18,837 nt of DNA, taken from an uncultured Pirellulaceae bacterium (GTDB lineage: Bacteria > Planctomycetota > Planctomycetia > Pirellulales > Pirellulaceae). The DNA lies in assembly GCA_934278005.1 (NCBI GenBank), contig CAKQWG010000052.1, positions 1 through 18,837 on the forward strand, given 5' to 3'. Positions 1-7,041 of this stretch are shown here, in pieces (position 1 is the first letter of the stretch; every line of letters begins with the position of its first letter). Both the position numbers and the translations under genes were made by a program. Under the pieces are notes generated by a model. It was not told the origin of the DNA and made no database searches. It was given only the letters and a program-made list of their open reading frames with translations.

Positions 1-179
1 ATGCCCGCATTGCGATACTGCATCTTGAATCGGCTGTCTGGGTGATCCTTGATGAACTTGCGGATCTTCTGGTCTTCCACCAGCAGTTCGGCAAACTCCT
101 TCTTGGAGGCGTACCAGCGACTCTTCCAACCGATGACAATGCCAGTCCGGAAGCCGACAGGATTAACCTTTTGTCCCAT
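1..179 (-). CDS. rpsC: 30S ribosomal protein S3, N-terminal part (cut by window edge)
   Basis: Read on the minus strand from the ATG at 179, this gives about 59 residues beginning [20 protein letters not shown], the typical N-terminus of ribosomal protein S3, which lines the mRNA entry side of the 30S head. The KH domain and the rest of the protein lie beyond position 1, so this is truncation by the window and not a broken gene. It is the eighth gene of the S10 operon here and follows rplV after 56 bp, the usual order. The N-terminal match and the neighbourhood both support the call strongly. Confidence 0.95.
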   Translation of the reverse strand, partial: MGQKVNPVGFRTGIVIGWKSRWYASKKEFAELLVEDQKIRKFIKDHPDSRFKMQYRNAG

Positions 180-235
180 AACTACAACTCGCTTGAACTT
201 TCCTAGCTACCCTGTGTGCGTAGCGAAACTGGACT

Positions 236-592
236 CTACATGTCGTCGATTGGCTCGAGCTCAATCCGTATATGTGCCGTGCGGCGCAGGATGCCAAAAG
301 CCATCCCACGTGCTCGTGGCCGAATGCGTTTGAACATCGGTCCGCCGTCTACGCGAGCGTCGGTTACAACCAAACGCTCCGGGTTGATCGACTGACCTTT
401 GTTTTGATCGGGATCCTGTGCGTTGCCGACGGCACTGCGCAGAACTTTCTCAAGCATCCGAGCACCGCGGTGCGGCTGGTACTTGAGCAAGTCGAGCGCC
501 TCGTCGGCAAACTTGCCTCTCACCAAATCGGCCAACGGTCGCACTTTGCGAGCACTGATCCGAGCGTATTTGTGAATGGCCGTGAATGCCAT
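236..592 (-). CDS. rplV: 50S ribosomal protein L22
   Basis: A 118-residue protein starting MAFTAIHKYARISARKVRPL, close to the family's usual length of about 110. L22 binds 23S rRNA and lines the peptide exit tunnel with an extended beta hairpin. The C-terminal segment RVDGGPMFKRIRPRARGMAF (about residues 80-99) is that conserved tunnel hairpin, followed by the family-typical ILRRTAHIRIEL strand. The ATG at 592 fits the family N-terminus. It sits between rpsS (51 bp upstream) and rpsC (56 bp downstream) on the same strand, as in the S10 operon of most bacteria. Nothing in the sequence looks abnormal. Confidence 0.97.
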   Translation of the reverse strand: MAFTAIHKYARISARKVRPLADLVRGKFADEALDLLKYQPHRGARMLEKVLRSAVGNAQDPDQNKGQSINPERLVVTDARVDGGPMFKRIRPRARGMAFGILRRTAHIRIELEPIDDM

Positions 593-643
593 AGTGACAA
601 CCCTAACTCTTAATATTTCTGCGACGAAACTACGTCAAACCAA

Positions 644-913
644 CTACTTCTTGCCACGACCGGAGTGCCCACGGAAGGTTCGCGTGGGTGCAAACTCTCC
701 CAACTTGTGGCCAACCATATCCTCGGAAACGCTTACTTTTACGTGCTGTCGGCCGTTGTGAACCATGAAGGTTACTCCGACGAACTCAGGTACAATCGTG
801 CAACGACGCGCCCAAGTGGTAATCGGCTCGTGCGATCCAGCTTCCTGGACCTTGACCACTTTGCCGTACAGCCGGGGGTCGACGAATGGACCCTTTTTTG
901 TTGAACGTCCCAT
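644..913 (-). CDS. rpsS: 30S ribosomal protein S19
   Basis: An 89-residue basic protein starting [19 protein letters not shown], the hallmark S19 N-terminus. S19 sits in the head of the 30S subunit with S13 and contacts the A-site tRNA region. The conserved middle, [20 protein letters not shown] and [20 protein letters not shown], and the C-terminal [18 protein letters not shown] are all present, so the protein is complete. It lies 96 bp downstream of rplB, a wide gap for this operon that contains a small inverted repeat at 992-1003. Start ATG at 913 is well supported by the family N-terminus. Confidence 0.97.
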   Translation of the reverse strand: MGRSTKKGPFVDPRLYGKVVKVQEAGSHEPITTWARRCTIVPEFVGVTFMVHNGRQHVKVSVSEDMVGHKLGEFAPTRTFRGHSGRGKK

Positions 914-1009
914 AACTTAAATCAACTCTAGTTTCACTTGGACCGTCGGAAATTTGTGCATGATTGCGGACAGCAGAGCCGAACTCATGGAGCCAGCTCT
1001 GGCCATCGC

Positions 1010-1867
1010 TTACTTAATTGTCAATTGTCCGTAGCGACGCGACTTGCGCCGGCGAATGATCGACGAGTTCGATGGCTTACGCCGCGCCCGAGTGGATCCA
1101 CCCTTGGTTGGCTTGCCCTGAGGCGTAACTGGATGGCGGCCACCCTTAGTCCGGCCTTCACCACCACCGTGCGGGTGGTCGACCGGGTTCATCGCAGTGC
1201 CGCGCACGTGCGGACGACGCCCCATCCAACGCTTACGTCCAGCCTTACCGAGCACAATTGCGCTGTGATCTGGATTGCTGGCCTTACCGATCGTGGCCCG
1301 GCAACCGCCAGGGATCCGGCGAATTTCACCGCTGGGCAACATGATCTGCGCCCAATCCGATTCGCGGGCCATCAACGTCGCCAGTGTACCGGCACTGCGG
1401 CACATTACGCCGCCACGACCAGGCTGCAGTTCAATGCAAAATACTTCAGTACCAGCAGGCATGCGGTTCAGTGGCATGCAGTTACCTACTACCGGCGGAG
1501 CACTTGCCCCGTTCTCAACTCGGTCACCGGCCTTAAGCCCGTCTGGTGCGATGATGTATCGCTTCTCACCGTCTGCATAAACCAGCAGAGCGATGCGGCT
1601 GGACCGGTTAGGGTCATACTGAACCGAATCAACCTTGGCTGGAATGCCGTCTTTATTGCGCTTGAAATCGATTACCCGATACATCTGCTTGTGTCCGCCA
1701 CCGCGGTGGCGAGCAGTGATCTTGCCCTGGTTGTTGCGTCCGCCCTTCTTGGGCTTGGGTCGCAGCAACGACTTCTCCGGAACCGCACCCTTGGTCAGTT
1801 CGGCGAAATCGCTCACCGATGCATTTCTGCGACCGGCGGAGGTTGGTTTGTATTTGCGAATACCCAT
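1010..1867 (-). CDS. rplB: 50S ribosomal protein L2
   Basis: A 285-residue protein (family about 275), starting [21 protein letters not shown]2 is a primary 23S rRNA binding protein needed for subunit association and peptidyl transferase function. The N-terminal OB-like part has the [17 protein letters not shown] motif (about residues 54-70). The C-terminal part carries the conserved [20 protein letters not shown] segment that holds the functionally important histidine near the peptidyl transferase centre. The tail [14 protein letters not shown] is basic, as usual. AGGT lies 7 nt before the ATG on the minus strand, a weak but usable ribosome binding site. It follows rplW after 65 bp. Confidence 0.98.
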   Translation of the reverse strand: MGIRKYKPTSAGRRNASVSDFAELTKGAVPEKSLLRPKPKKGGRNNQGKITARHRGGGHKQMYRVIDFKRNKDGIPAKVDSVQYDPNRSSRIALLVYADGEKRYIIAPDGLKAGDRVENGASAPPVVGNCMPLNRMPAGTEVFCIELQPGRGGVMCRSAGTLATLMARESDWAQIMLPSGEIRRIPGGCRATIGKASNPDHSAIVLGKAGRKRWMGRRPHVRGTAMNPVDHPHGGGEGRTKGGRHPVTPQGKPTKGGSTRARRKPSNSSIIRRRKSRRYGQLTIK

Positions 1868-1932
1868 CGTACTTACCTAATATTTGATCTGGCCATTACC
1901 AGCCGTGACTACCAGCGATTAACTGCGGCTTA

Positions 1933-2247
1933 CTAGAAGAAGTCGATGCGGTGTTCAGCATTGAGCTTGACCACCGCCTTCTTCCAGTCGCCGGTCATGC
2001 CCATACGCTGGCGATAGCGGCGCGATTTGCCGTGACGATTCTGAGTCATCACGCGTTCTACTTCAACATTGAACAACAGCTCCACGGCGTGACGCACGTC
2101 GGTCTTGGTCGCCTGCGGGTGGACCTCAAATGCATAGTGATTGTGGCGTGCGGCACGATGCACCCCCTTCTCTGTCACCAAAGGACGGAGGATTACCTGA
2201 TGCGGCTCCAGCTTTAAACCTGGCTTGACTGTTTTGGCTGCACTCAT
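1933..2247 (-). CDS. rplW: 50S ribosomal protein L23
   Basis: L23 sits at the peptide exit site and docks trigger factor and SRP. From the ATG at 2247 the protein is 104 residues, the usual length, beginning MSAAKTVKPGLKLEPHQVIL, with the family motif RPLVTEKGVHRAARHNHYAF and the strand ATKTDVRHAVELLFNVEVER. A GTG five codons further upstream (2262) is in frame and would add MELEV. The ATG is preferred because of length and because the extra residues look non-conserved, but GGAA lies near both, so the start is not settled. The C-terminal part, after the basic NRHGKSRRYRQRMGMTGDWK loop, ends HRIDFF. It is 42 bp downstream of rplD, the shortest gap in this operon. Confidence 0.95.
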   Translation of the reverse strand: MSAAKTVKPGLKLEPHQVILRPLVTEKGVHRAARHNHYAFEVHPQATKTDVRHAVELLFNVEVERVMTQNRHGKSRRYRQRMGMTGDWKKAVVKLNAEHRIDFF

Positions 2248-2289
2248 GACTTCCAATTCCACTGCGATTTCTAAGGCGTTCTAAAGGAT

Positions 2290-2937
2290 CTATCTAGCCA
2301 CTACTTCAGGAGCTCGATAGTGCTCTTGCAGTGCTTCTAGGGCTTGCTTGGTAACCAACATCCGCTTTGGGCGTAAGACGCTCAAGGCGTTCAAGTCGGC
2401 TACACGAGTGACTTCTACGCTGGGGATGTTGCGCGCACTCATGTACACGACGCTCGAGTAGTCGCCGGTCGCCACCAAGGTCGTTACGCCTTCGAGCCCT
2501 AGGGACTTGAGTGTCAGCGCCAACTCCCTGGTCTTCGGCACTTCCATATCCAGGTTGTCAATAACCACTACTTGGCCGTCGTTCAACTTGGAAGCGATGG
2601 CCATCCGCGTAGCAAGTTGGATCGCCTTGCGCGGCATACGGTAGTAGAAGGACCGTGGGCGAAGCTGCATGGCGTGACCACCACCGCGACGCTGAGGAGC
2701 TCGCTTCGAACCCGCGCGAGCGTTACCCGTACCCTTTTGACGGTACATCTTCTTAGTCGTACCGGAAACTTCTCCACGCCCCTTGGTCTTTTTCGTACCC
2801 TGGCGCATGTTGGACATGTACATTACGACCGCGTCGTGCAGCAATTGCTTGTTGATCCGCGGAGCGATAGCCGCCGGATCGACATCGATCTTGCCTACCT
2901 CAGCACCGCTTCGATCGTAGATTGGTAATGTGACCAT
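2290..2937 (-). CDS. rplD: 50S ribosomal protein L4
   Basis: A 215-residue protein (family about 200-210). L4 binds 23S rRNA and extends a basic loop into the exit tunnel constriction. In gammaproteobacteria it also represses its own operon by binding the S10 leader; that control is not known here. The loop is seen as YRQKGTGNARAGSKRAPQRR then GGGHAMQLRPRSFYYRMPRK (about residues 65-104). The C-terminal globular half includes DGQVVVIDNLDMEVPKTREL and ends HYRAPEVVAR. ATG at 2937 gives the normal N-terminus MVTLPIYDRSGAEVGKIDVD; no clear Shine-Dalgarno precedes it. It is separated from rplC by 81 bp. Confidence 0.97.
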   Translation of the reverse strand: MVTLPIYDRSGAEVGKIDVDPAAIAPRINKQLLHDAVVMYMSNMRQGTKKTKGRGEVSGTTKKMYRQKGTGNARAGSKRAPQRRGGGHAMQLRPRSFYYRMPRKAIQLATRMAIASKLNDGQVVVIDNLDMEVPKTRELALTLKSLGLEGVTTLVATGDYSSVVYMSARNIPSVEVTRVADLNALSVLRPKRMLVTKQALEALQEHYRAPEVVAR

Positions 2938-3018
2938 TTCAGACTTGTACTCTAAAAAGCTTCGTTTGTCTCAATTCCCCGCCCGACTGACTGCACCAGC
3001 AGCCAAAGCCGGCAAGGC

Positions 3019-3705
3019 TTAGCCCACTTTGTTTGTTTCGCGAACCACTACATAGGAACCCGTCGGGCCAGGCACAGAGCCGCGGACCAGGATCAGGTTG
3101 TTGTCCGCATCGACCCGAGCCACCTTCAGGTTACGTACAGTAGTTTTAGTGTTGCCATACTGACCAGCCATCTTCTGGCCCTTGAAAACGCGACCCGGAT
3201 AGGTTGCCATACCGGTACCACCGGCGTGACGGTGACACTTCTTGACACCGTGCGAGGCACGCTGACCAGCAAAATTGTGCCGCTTCATAACTCCACTGAA
3301 ACCACGACCTTTGCTGGTCCCCGTCACATCGACAGCCTTAACGCCATCGAATATCGCGGCGGTGACCTGAGCACCCACTTCGTGAGCAGCCTTGCCACGC
3401 AGTTCGCGGATGAAACGCTGTGGCTCACAATTGGGCTTGGCGAGTGCCTCTACCCCGGCGGCGGAGAGTCGCCGCGAGCGCTTGCTTCCGATCGCGGCAA
3501 CTTGCCCACGCTCAGAACGGCTCGACAGGCGGCGTGGCTTATCCAGAAAACCGAGCTGCACAGCTTCGTAGCCATCGCGTTCGACGGTGCGGACCTGAAG
3601 AACATGGCAGGGGCCAACTTCTAATACAGTCACAGGGACAGCCGTGCCGTCTTCCTGGAAAATCTGCGTTGTACCGACCTTACGGCCGAGGATACCCTTG
3701 GTCAT
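3019..3705 (-). CDS. rplC: 50S ribosomal protein L3
   Basis: A 228-residue protein, longer than the E. coli form (209), beginning [21 protein letters not shown]3 is an early 23S assembly protein that reaches towards the peptidyl transferase centre. The central conserved loop [20 protein letters not shown] is present; where E. coli has the glutamine methylated by PrmB, this protein has a different residue, which is common outside proteobacteria. The extra length is mostly an arginine/lysine-rich stretch around residues 60-100, containing [21 protein letters not shown] purine-rich GGGAAAG precedes the ATG. It lies 187 bp downstream of rpsJ, the largest gap in the operon, which contains a possible hairpin (3822-3842). 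Confidence 0.97.
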   Translation of the reverse strand: MTKGILGRKVGTTQIFQEDGTAVPVTVLEVGPCHVLQVRTVERDGYEAVQLGFLDKPRRLSSRSERGQVAAIGSKRSRRLSAAGVEALAKPNCEPQRFIRELRGKAAHEVGAQVTAAIFDGVKAVDVTGTSKGRGFSGVMKRHNFAGQRASHGVKKCHRHAGGTGMATYPGRVFKGQKMAGQYGNTKTTVRNLKVARVDADNNLILVRGSVPGPTGSYVVVRETNKVG

Positions 3706-3821
3706 TTCTGCTTTCCCGTCAAACGCTTGCCAAATGGGACCGGAGCCGCTGTAGCCCCGAGTTACCCAACTGGCCTCCGTGGCATAGAGCTGGACTCGTT
3801 GAATTAAATAATAAATGCAGG

Positions 3822-3842
3822 GTGGCCGCTAGTAGCGCCCAC
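3822..3842 (-). promoter_or_regulatory. Imperfect hairpin between rpsJ and rplC
   Basis: On the minus strand the sequence reads GTGG-G-CGCT, a 3-nt loop, then AGCG-G-CCAC, giving two 4-bp helices separated by a G-G mismatch. About 6 nt later comes an AT-rich run (TTTATTATTTAATT on the minus strand). It could be a weak attenuator or an RNA processing site between rpsJ and rplC. It lacks the long GC stem and uninterrupted U-tract of a classical terminator, so the role is a guess. Confidence 0.3.
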
Positions 3843-3892
3843 TCAGGCACACACAAAGATCGCTTGCAAAACTGGCAGGACCAGCTCTCAAG

Positions 3893-4219
3893 CTACCGTG
3901 CCGTTGCCTTGATCTTGATATCAACACCCGCAGGCAGGCTCAGCTTGTTCAAGGCCTCAATGGTCTTGGCTGTGGCCTGGCGAATGTCAATCAGACGCTT
4001 GTGCGTTCGAATCTCGAACTGCTGCCTGGCTTTTTTGTCAATATGCGGACCCGACAGCACCGTATAGCGTTCAATACGCGTTGGGAGCGGAATCGGCCCA
4101 CGCACCTCTGAGTGCGTTCGCTTGGCGGTATCTACGATCTCCTGAGCACTCTGGTCGAGCACCGAGTGATCGTAAGCCTCCATCCGAATGCGAATAACTT
4201 CGTGCGAACCTGCCGACAC
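3893..4219 (-). CDS. rpsJ: 30S ribosomal protein S10
   Basis: A 108-residue protein (family 102-108) starting [21 protein letters not shown]10 is a 30S head protein and, in bacteria studied, also NusE, the partner of NusB in transcription antitermination. The family signature is seen in [20 protein letters not shown] followed by [20 protein letters not shown]. The start codon is GTG (minus strand 4219-4217), with AGAGGA ending 6 nt upstream, one of the better ribosome binding sites in the window. It is the first gene of the S10 operon here. The 800 bp upstream hold no gene and many hairpins, so the operon promoter and leader probably lie there. Confidence 0.97.
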   Translation of the reverse strand: MSAGSHEVIRIRMEAYDHSVLDQSAQEIVDTAKRTHSEVRGPIPLPTRIERYTVLSGPHIDKKARQQFEIRTHKRLIDIRQATAKTIEALNKLSLPAGVDIKIKATAR

Positions 4220-4756
4220 AGTTTATCCTCTCAACCCATAGCCACGCTAAAACACAAACGTACTCTGCCCTATCCAGGTCATCCGCTAGAGTCGATGTTG
4301 GCATGCCAAAATCGCTTGAGCTATTCCTCTGAATGGGAAGCACGAGAGTTTATGGACGACTCTGCAAAGCGTCAACCGCAAATGCCACTTTGATTGTGGG
4401 GAATTTCTTGTTCGCCTCACAGGAGTGGATATTTGCTCATCCAGAGCAGGCACAAATCTGCCTACTCCGGTCGCGCGCGTGGCGACCGTAAGCTGGATTG
4501 CAATCGCCTCAGGCGGATCTGCCTAGCGAAACAAAGCATTGCAGGTAAACGACTTGCGCAGCACACCAAGCCCACAGGCGAGTGGGCTGACAGGCGGCGC
4601 AGAGCGAGTCATGACTTGTCATCGGCTCGCGTGGGCCTTTTCGACAGCATTCTTATTTTGGTTGCCCGTTTTCTTGTCAAAGCAACTCACTCACGCGAAC
4701 TTGCGCGCGCACAACAGTGCGCATGGACTGCTGCTGCAGCACTCACTGGCCCAGCA

Positions 4757-4788
4757 AGCCCGTGCTAAAAAGCCCGTGCTAAAAAGCC
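4757..4788. repeat. 14-bp direct tandem duplication
   Basis: The unit AGCCCGTGCTAAAA occurs at 4757-4770 and exactly again at 4771-4784, followed by AGCC of a third partial copy. It lies in the gene-free region upstream of rpsJ. It looks like a simple replication-slippage duplication; no function is evident. Confidence 0.85.
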
Positions 4789-4914
4789 AGCGATCAAAGC
4801 GACCAGTTCATCTCTATGGTCTGCACACGCAAGTCCAGCTCGCGCGCCCGGGCCAGGAAAGCCTAACATGAGCTAGTTATAGGCTTCCATTGGCGAAGCC
4901 AAGATGGACGGCCG

Positions 4915-4920
4915 ATTATA
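4915..4920 (-). promoter_or_regulatory. Possible -10 element (TATAAT) reading towards rpsJ
   Basis: The minus strand reads TTTATAATC here, a perfect TATAAT. No recognisable -35 hexamer sits 16-18 bp upstream (the minus strand there is roughly ACTTTT). If used, it would give a 5' leader of nearly 700 nt before rpsJ, covering the hairpin-rich region. It is a chance-level motif on its own, so confidence is low. Confidence 0.25.
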
Positions 4921-5024
4921 AACGATTTGCCAGCGTAAAAAGTGCGTAGCTACGTTGACAAAACGCGCGTTGTAAGCGAGTTTTTCACTTCGTCCCAAAC
5001 TGTTGTCCTTCGCAGGAATTCGTG

Positions 5025-5423
5025 ATGCCGCTGTTGATCGAGAAACCAGGTTGCCCAACTCCACTAGAGGATTGGTCGCAGCTAGCCCTGTCCGTGCCAG
5101 AGGTGGTGCAGCCCGCCCCCTCCTACTCCGTCTGGAATGTCAGCCTAGACGACGATGATGACGACATCGACGATGCGGATGAGAAGGACGATGACGACGA
5201 TGCACCAATCGATATCGACCCGCTCGAGCCAGACGATGCCGACGACGACCCCTTTGACGATTTCGATGATGATGATTTCGACGATGACTTCGATGACGAC
5301 TTCGAAGAAGAACTCGACGACGACTACGAAATTGAACCGGACGACAGCGAAATGTTTCCAGTCGGAGATGATGACGTGGATGTCGACGGCGATGACGACG
5401 TCGATGAGTTGATCGACGATTAG
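5025..5423 (+). CDS. Small, extremely Asp-rich acidic protein of unknown function
   Basis: About 132 residues from the ATG at 5025; AGGAA ends 6 nt before it. A GTG at 5022 is the alternative start. The first 40 residues are ordinary in composition (MPLLIEKPGCPTPLEDWSQL and so on). The remaining 92 residues contain 49 Asp and 9 Glu but only one Lys and no Arg or His. Within them is a four-residue rhythm, FDDDDFDDDFDDDFEEE. No signal peptide or membrane segment is visible. The acidic part is probably disordered and could bind cations or a basic protein, but no family was recognised. It is 77 bp upstream of lpdA on the same strand; a TATAAT between them suggests they need not be co-transcribed. 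Both Asp codons (GAC, GAT) are mixed, which argues for selection on the protein over simple triplet expansion. Confidence 0.65.
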   Translation: MPLLIEKPGCPTPLEDWSQLALSVPEVVQPAPSYSVWNVSLDDDDDDIDDADEKDDDDDAPIDIDPLEPDDADDDPFDDFDDDDFDDDFDDDFEEELDDDYEIEPDDSEMFPVGDDDVDVDGDDDVDELIDD

Positions 5424-5449
5424 GGCGCCCTTGTGCCCGCAATTCGCCA

Positions 5450-5455
5450 TATAAT
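5450..5455 (+). promoter_or_regulatory. Possible -10 element for lpdA
   Basis: A perfect TATAAT lies 45 nt upstream of the chosen lpdA start. The nearest -35-like hexamer (TTGTGC, 5431-5436) is only 13 bp away, too close for a standard sigma-70 promoter. If active, it would give lpdA its own start with a short leader of roughly 40 nt. Confidence 0.3.
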
Positions 5456-5500
5456 CAGATGCCCAAACTAAATCAGGCCAGTCACCAGGAGAGTCGATCC

Positions 5501-6895
5501 ATGAATGCCGTAGAACATGATGTCGTAGTAGTTGGCGGAGGCCCCGGAGGCTACGTAGCAGCAATACGCGCAGCCCAGTTGGGACTCGACGTGGCCTGCA
5601 TCGACGAAAATGACGTGTTCGGTGGAACGTGCCTCCGCGTAGGCTGCATTCCCAGCAAGGCGCTGCTCGAATCGACGCATCTGTACCACCAAGCTCAGCA
5701 CGAACTCTCCAGCCACGGCGTGCAGGTCTCCGGCGTGCAGTTCGATCTGACGGCTATGATGCAGCGCAAGGACAAGATCGTTAGCCAGTTGACGGGTGGC
5801 ATCTCGATGCTGCTCAAACGCAATAAAGTCACCGCTTACAACGGTCGTGGCAAGCTGGCCGGCGTCGATCGCGTGGCCGTCAAGTCGCCAACTGGAACCC
5901 AGGAGATCAAAGCCAAGCACATCATTCTGGCCACTGGCAGCAAGCCGGCTACCATGCGCGGCGTAGAACTGGACGGCGAGCGAATCGGCGATAGCACGGC
6001 CGCACTGCGGTACAGCGATGTCCCCAAGCGCTTGGTAGTCATCGGCGGCGGCTATATCGGACTGGAACTAGGCAGCGTATGGAACCGCCTGGGGAGCCAG
6101 GTCACCGTGCTTGAAGCCTTGGACCGCATCCTGCCGGGGCTTGATCTAGAGATTGGGCAATTGGCCCACCGTACTTTCGAAAAACAGGGCATCAAATTCC
6201 AGACAGGCAGCTGGGTCGAGAGCGCTCGCGTTGACGGCCAGCGATGCGTTGTGCAGTGCAAGGGTGTCGAGCCGATCGAGTGCGATCGCGTGCTGCTGTC
6301 CACTGGCCGCGTCCCTTGCTCGGATGACCTAGGCCTGGAGAGCGTTGGCATCGAGACCGACAAACGCGGCTTTATCCCCGTCGATGCGCATCTGCAAACC
6401 GCCGTGCAGGGCATCTACGCTCTAGGCGACCTGATCGGCGGCGCGATGCTGGCTCACAAGGCAAGCGAAGAAGGCGTGGTGTGCGCTGAGCGAATCGCTG
6501 GCATGAAGAGCCACGTCAACTACGACGCGATCCCTGCGGTGGTGTACACTCACCCCGAGATCGCCTCAGTGGGCCGCACCGAAGAGCAGCTCAAGGAGGC
6601 TGGCGTAGAATTCATCAAAGGGATTTGCCCCTACGGTGCCAACGGCCGCGCGATGGCGCTGGGCGAAACGCAGGGGCGGGTCAAGGTCTTGGCCGACGCC
6701 CACACCGATCGCGTGCTAGGCGTGCACATCATCGGCGCTCGTGCCGGAGACCTGATAGCCGAAGCTACAGCCGCGATGGAGTTTGGCGCGAGCAGCGAAG
6801 ACATCGCTCGCTGCTGCCACGCTCACCCAACGCTTTCGGAGCTTCTGCACGAAGCCGCTATGGCGGTCAGCAAACGCGCCATCCACACCGCTTAA
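5501..6895 (+). CDS. lpdA: Dihydrolipoamide dehydrogenase (E3)
   Basis: This FAD flavoenzyme reoxidises dihydrolipoyl groups of 2-oxoacid dehydrogenase complexes and passes electrons to NAD+. The 464-residue protein has FAD motif GGGPGG (12-17), redox disulfide C44/C49 in GGTCLRVGCIPSK (Arg replaces the common Asn), an NAD-binding motif GGGYIGLE (182-189), the second FAD contact YALGD (306-310) and the catalytic dyad H442/E447 in HAHPTLSE at the dimer interface. All expected residues are present, so it should be active. The frame is open upstream to an ATG at 5459, but the ATG at 5501 is preferred: AGGAGAG ends 7 nt before it and the family N-terminus begins there. No E1 or E2 gene is adjacent, so E3 is probably shared by several complexes or the glycine cleavage system. 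Confidence 0.96.
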   Translation: MNAVEHDVVVVGGGPGGYVAAIRAAQLGLDVACIDENDVFGGTCLRVGCIPSKALLESTHLYHQAQHELSSHGVQVSGVQFDLTAMMQRKDKIVSQLTGGISMLLKRNKVTAYNGRGKLAGVDRVAVKSPTGTQEIKAKHIILATGSKPATMRGVELDGERIGDSTAALRYSDVPKRLVVIGGGYIGLELGSVWNRLGSQVTVLEALDRILPGLDLEIGQLAHRTFEKQGIKFQTGSWVESARVDGQRCVVQCKGVEPIECDRVLLSTGRVPCSDDLGLESVGIETDKRGFIPVDAHLQTAVQGIYALGDLIGGAMLAHKASEEGVVCAERIAGMKSHVNYDAIPAVVYTHPEIASVGRTEEQLKEAGVEFIKGICPYGANGRAMALGETQGRVKVLADAHTDRVLGVHIIGARAGDLIAEATAAMEFGASSEDIARCCHAHPTLSELLHEAAMAVSKRAIHTA

Positions 6896-6915
6896 AGTAA
6901 GGCGCGAAACGGCAC

Positions 6916-6966
6916 GTGGGGTATGCATCCTGCTTGCCGCGCAGTGGGGTATGCATCCTGCTTGCC
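6916..6966 (+). repeat. Direct pair of 23-bp intergenic repeats (family A, forward)
   Basis: Two identical 23-bp copies, 6916-6938 and 6944-6966, separated by 5 bp. Each starts GTGGGGTATGCATCC and ends TGCTTGCC. They lie just downstream of lpdA. Compared with the reverse complement of the next pair (6986-7035), 17 of 23 positions match, so both pairs appear to belong to one family in opposite orientation. Confidence 0.9.
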
Positions 6967-6985
6967 ATTGCATGAGAACAAGCAC

Positions 6986-7035
6986 TCGCAAGCTAGAAGC
7001 TTACGCCACCTCGCAAGCTAGAAGCTTACGCCACC
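6986..7035 (-). repeat. Direct pair of 25-bp intergenic repeats (family A, reverse)
   Basis: Two adjacent identical 25-bp copies, 6986-7010 and 7011-7035, each starting TCGCAAGCTAGAAGC and ending TTACGCCACC. The last copy stops 6 bp before the accC stop codon. Together with the forward pair, they form a 2+2 inverted arrangement between the converging lpdA and accC, which could fold as an imperfect hairpin and act as a two-way transcript end. Confidence 0.9.
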
Positions 7036-7041
7036 GGAAAC

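Larger units (their letters stand above)
4220..5024. other. Gene-free, hairpin-rich region upstream of rpsJ
   Basis: No open frame here has family character. Perfect or near-perfect inverted repeats are dense. TGCTC/GAGCA lies at 4434-4448, nested inside GGAGT (4422-4426)/ACTCC (4464-4468). CGGTCGC/GCGACCG is at 4468-4488, AGGC/GCCT at 4511-4524, AGCCCAC/GTGGGCT at 4569-4588, and GGCTTC/GAAGCC at 4882-4900. A GTGGGCC at 4631-4637, followed by TTTT, could pair with GCCCAC at 4570-4575 as an alternative to the local hairpin. No conserved motif of RNase P RNA, tmRNA, SRP RNA or a tRNA T-loop was found. It is probably the S10 leader and promoter region and/or an unrecognised small RNA. Strand is unknown. 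Confidence 0.4.

Noticed and set aside
938..1936. 332-residue open frame on the plus strand
   Set aside because: Lies antisense to rplB and its flanks; composition is that of a shadow frame and it matches no family, while the minus strand encodes a clear L2.
4394..4871. Two open frames on the plus strand in the rpsJ upstream gap, one with a hydrophobic stretch (AWAFSTAFLFWLPVFL)
   Set aside because: The one with the hydrophobic stretch begins with TTG and has no ribosome binding site; both have odd composition and the frames overlap each other and the hairpins. No family character.
4955..4960. TTGACA, a perfect -35 hexamer on the plus strand before the Asp-rich gene
   Set aside because: No TATAAT-like sequence at 16-18 bp (GAGTTT there), so it does not make a convincing promoter.
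4220..5024. RNase P RNA, tmRNA, SRP RNA or tRNA in the rpsJ upstream gap
   Set aside because: None of the conserved core motifs of these RNAs, nor a tRNA T-loop sequence, was found on either strand by eye.
5145..5564. Hydrophobic-looking open frame on the minus strand (many Val and Ile)
   Set aside because: It is the reverse reading of GAC/GAT aspartate codons of the acidic protein, which become GTC/ATC. It also runs into lpdA.
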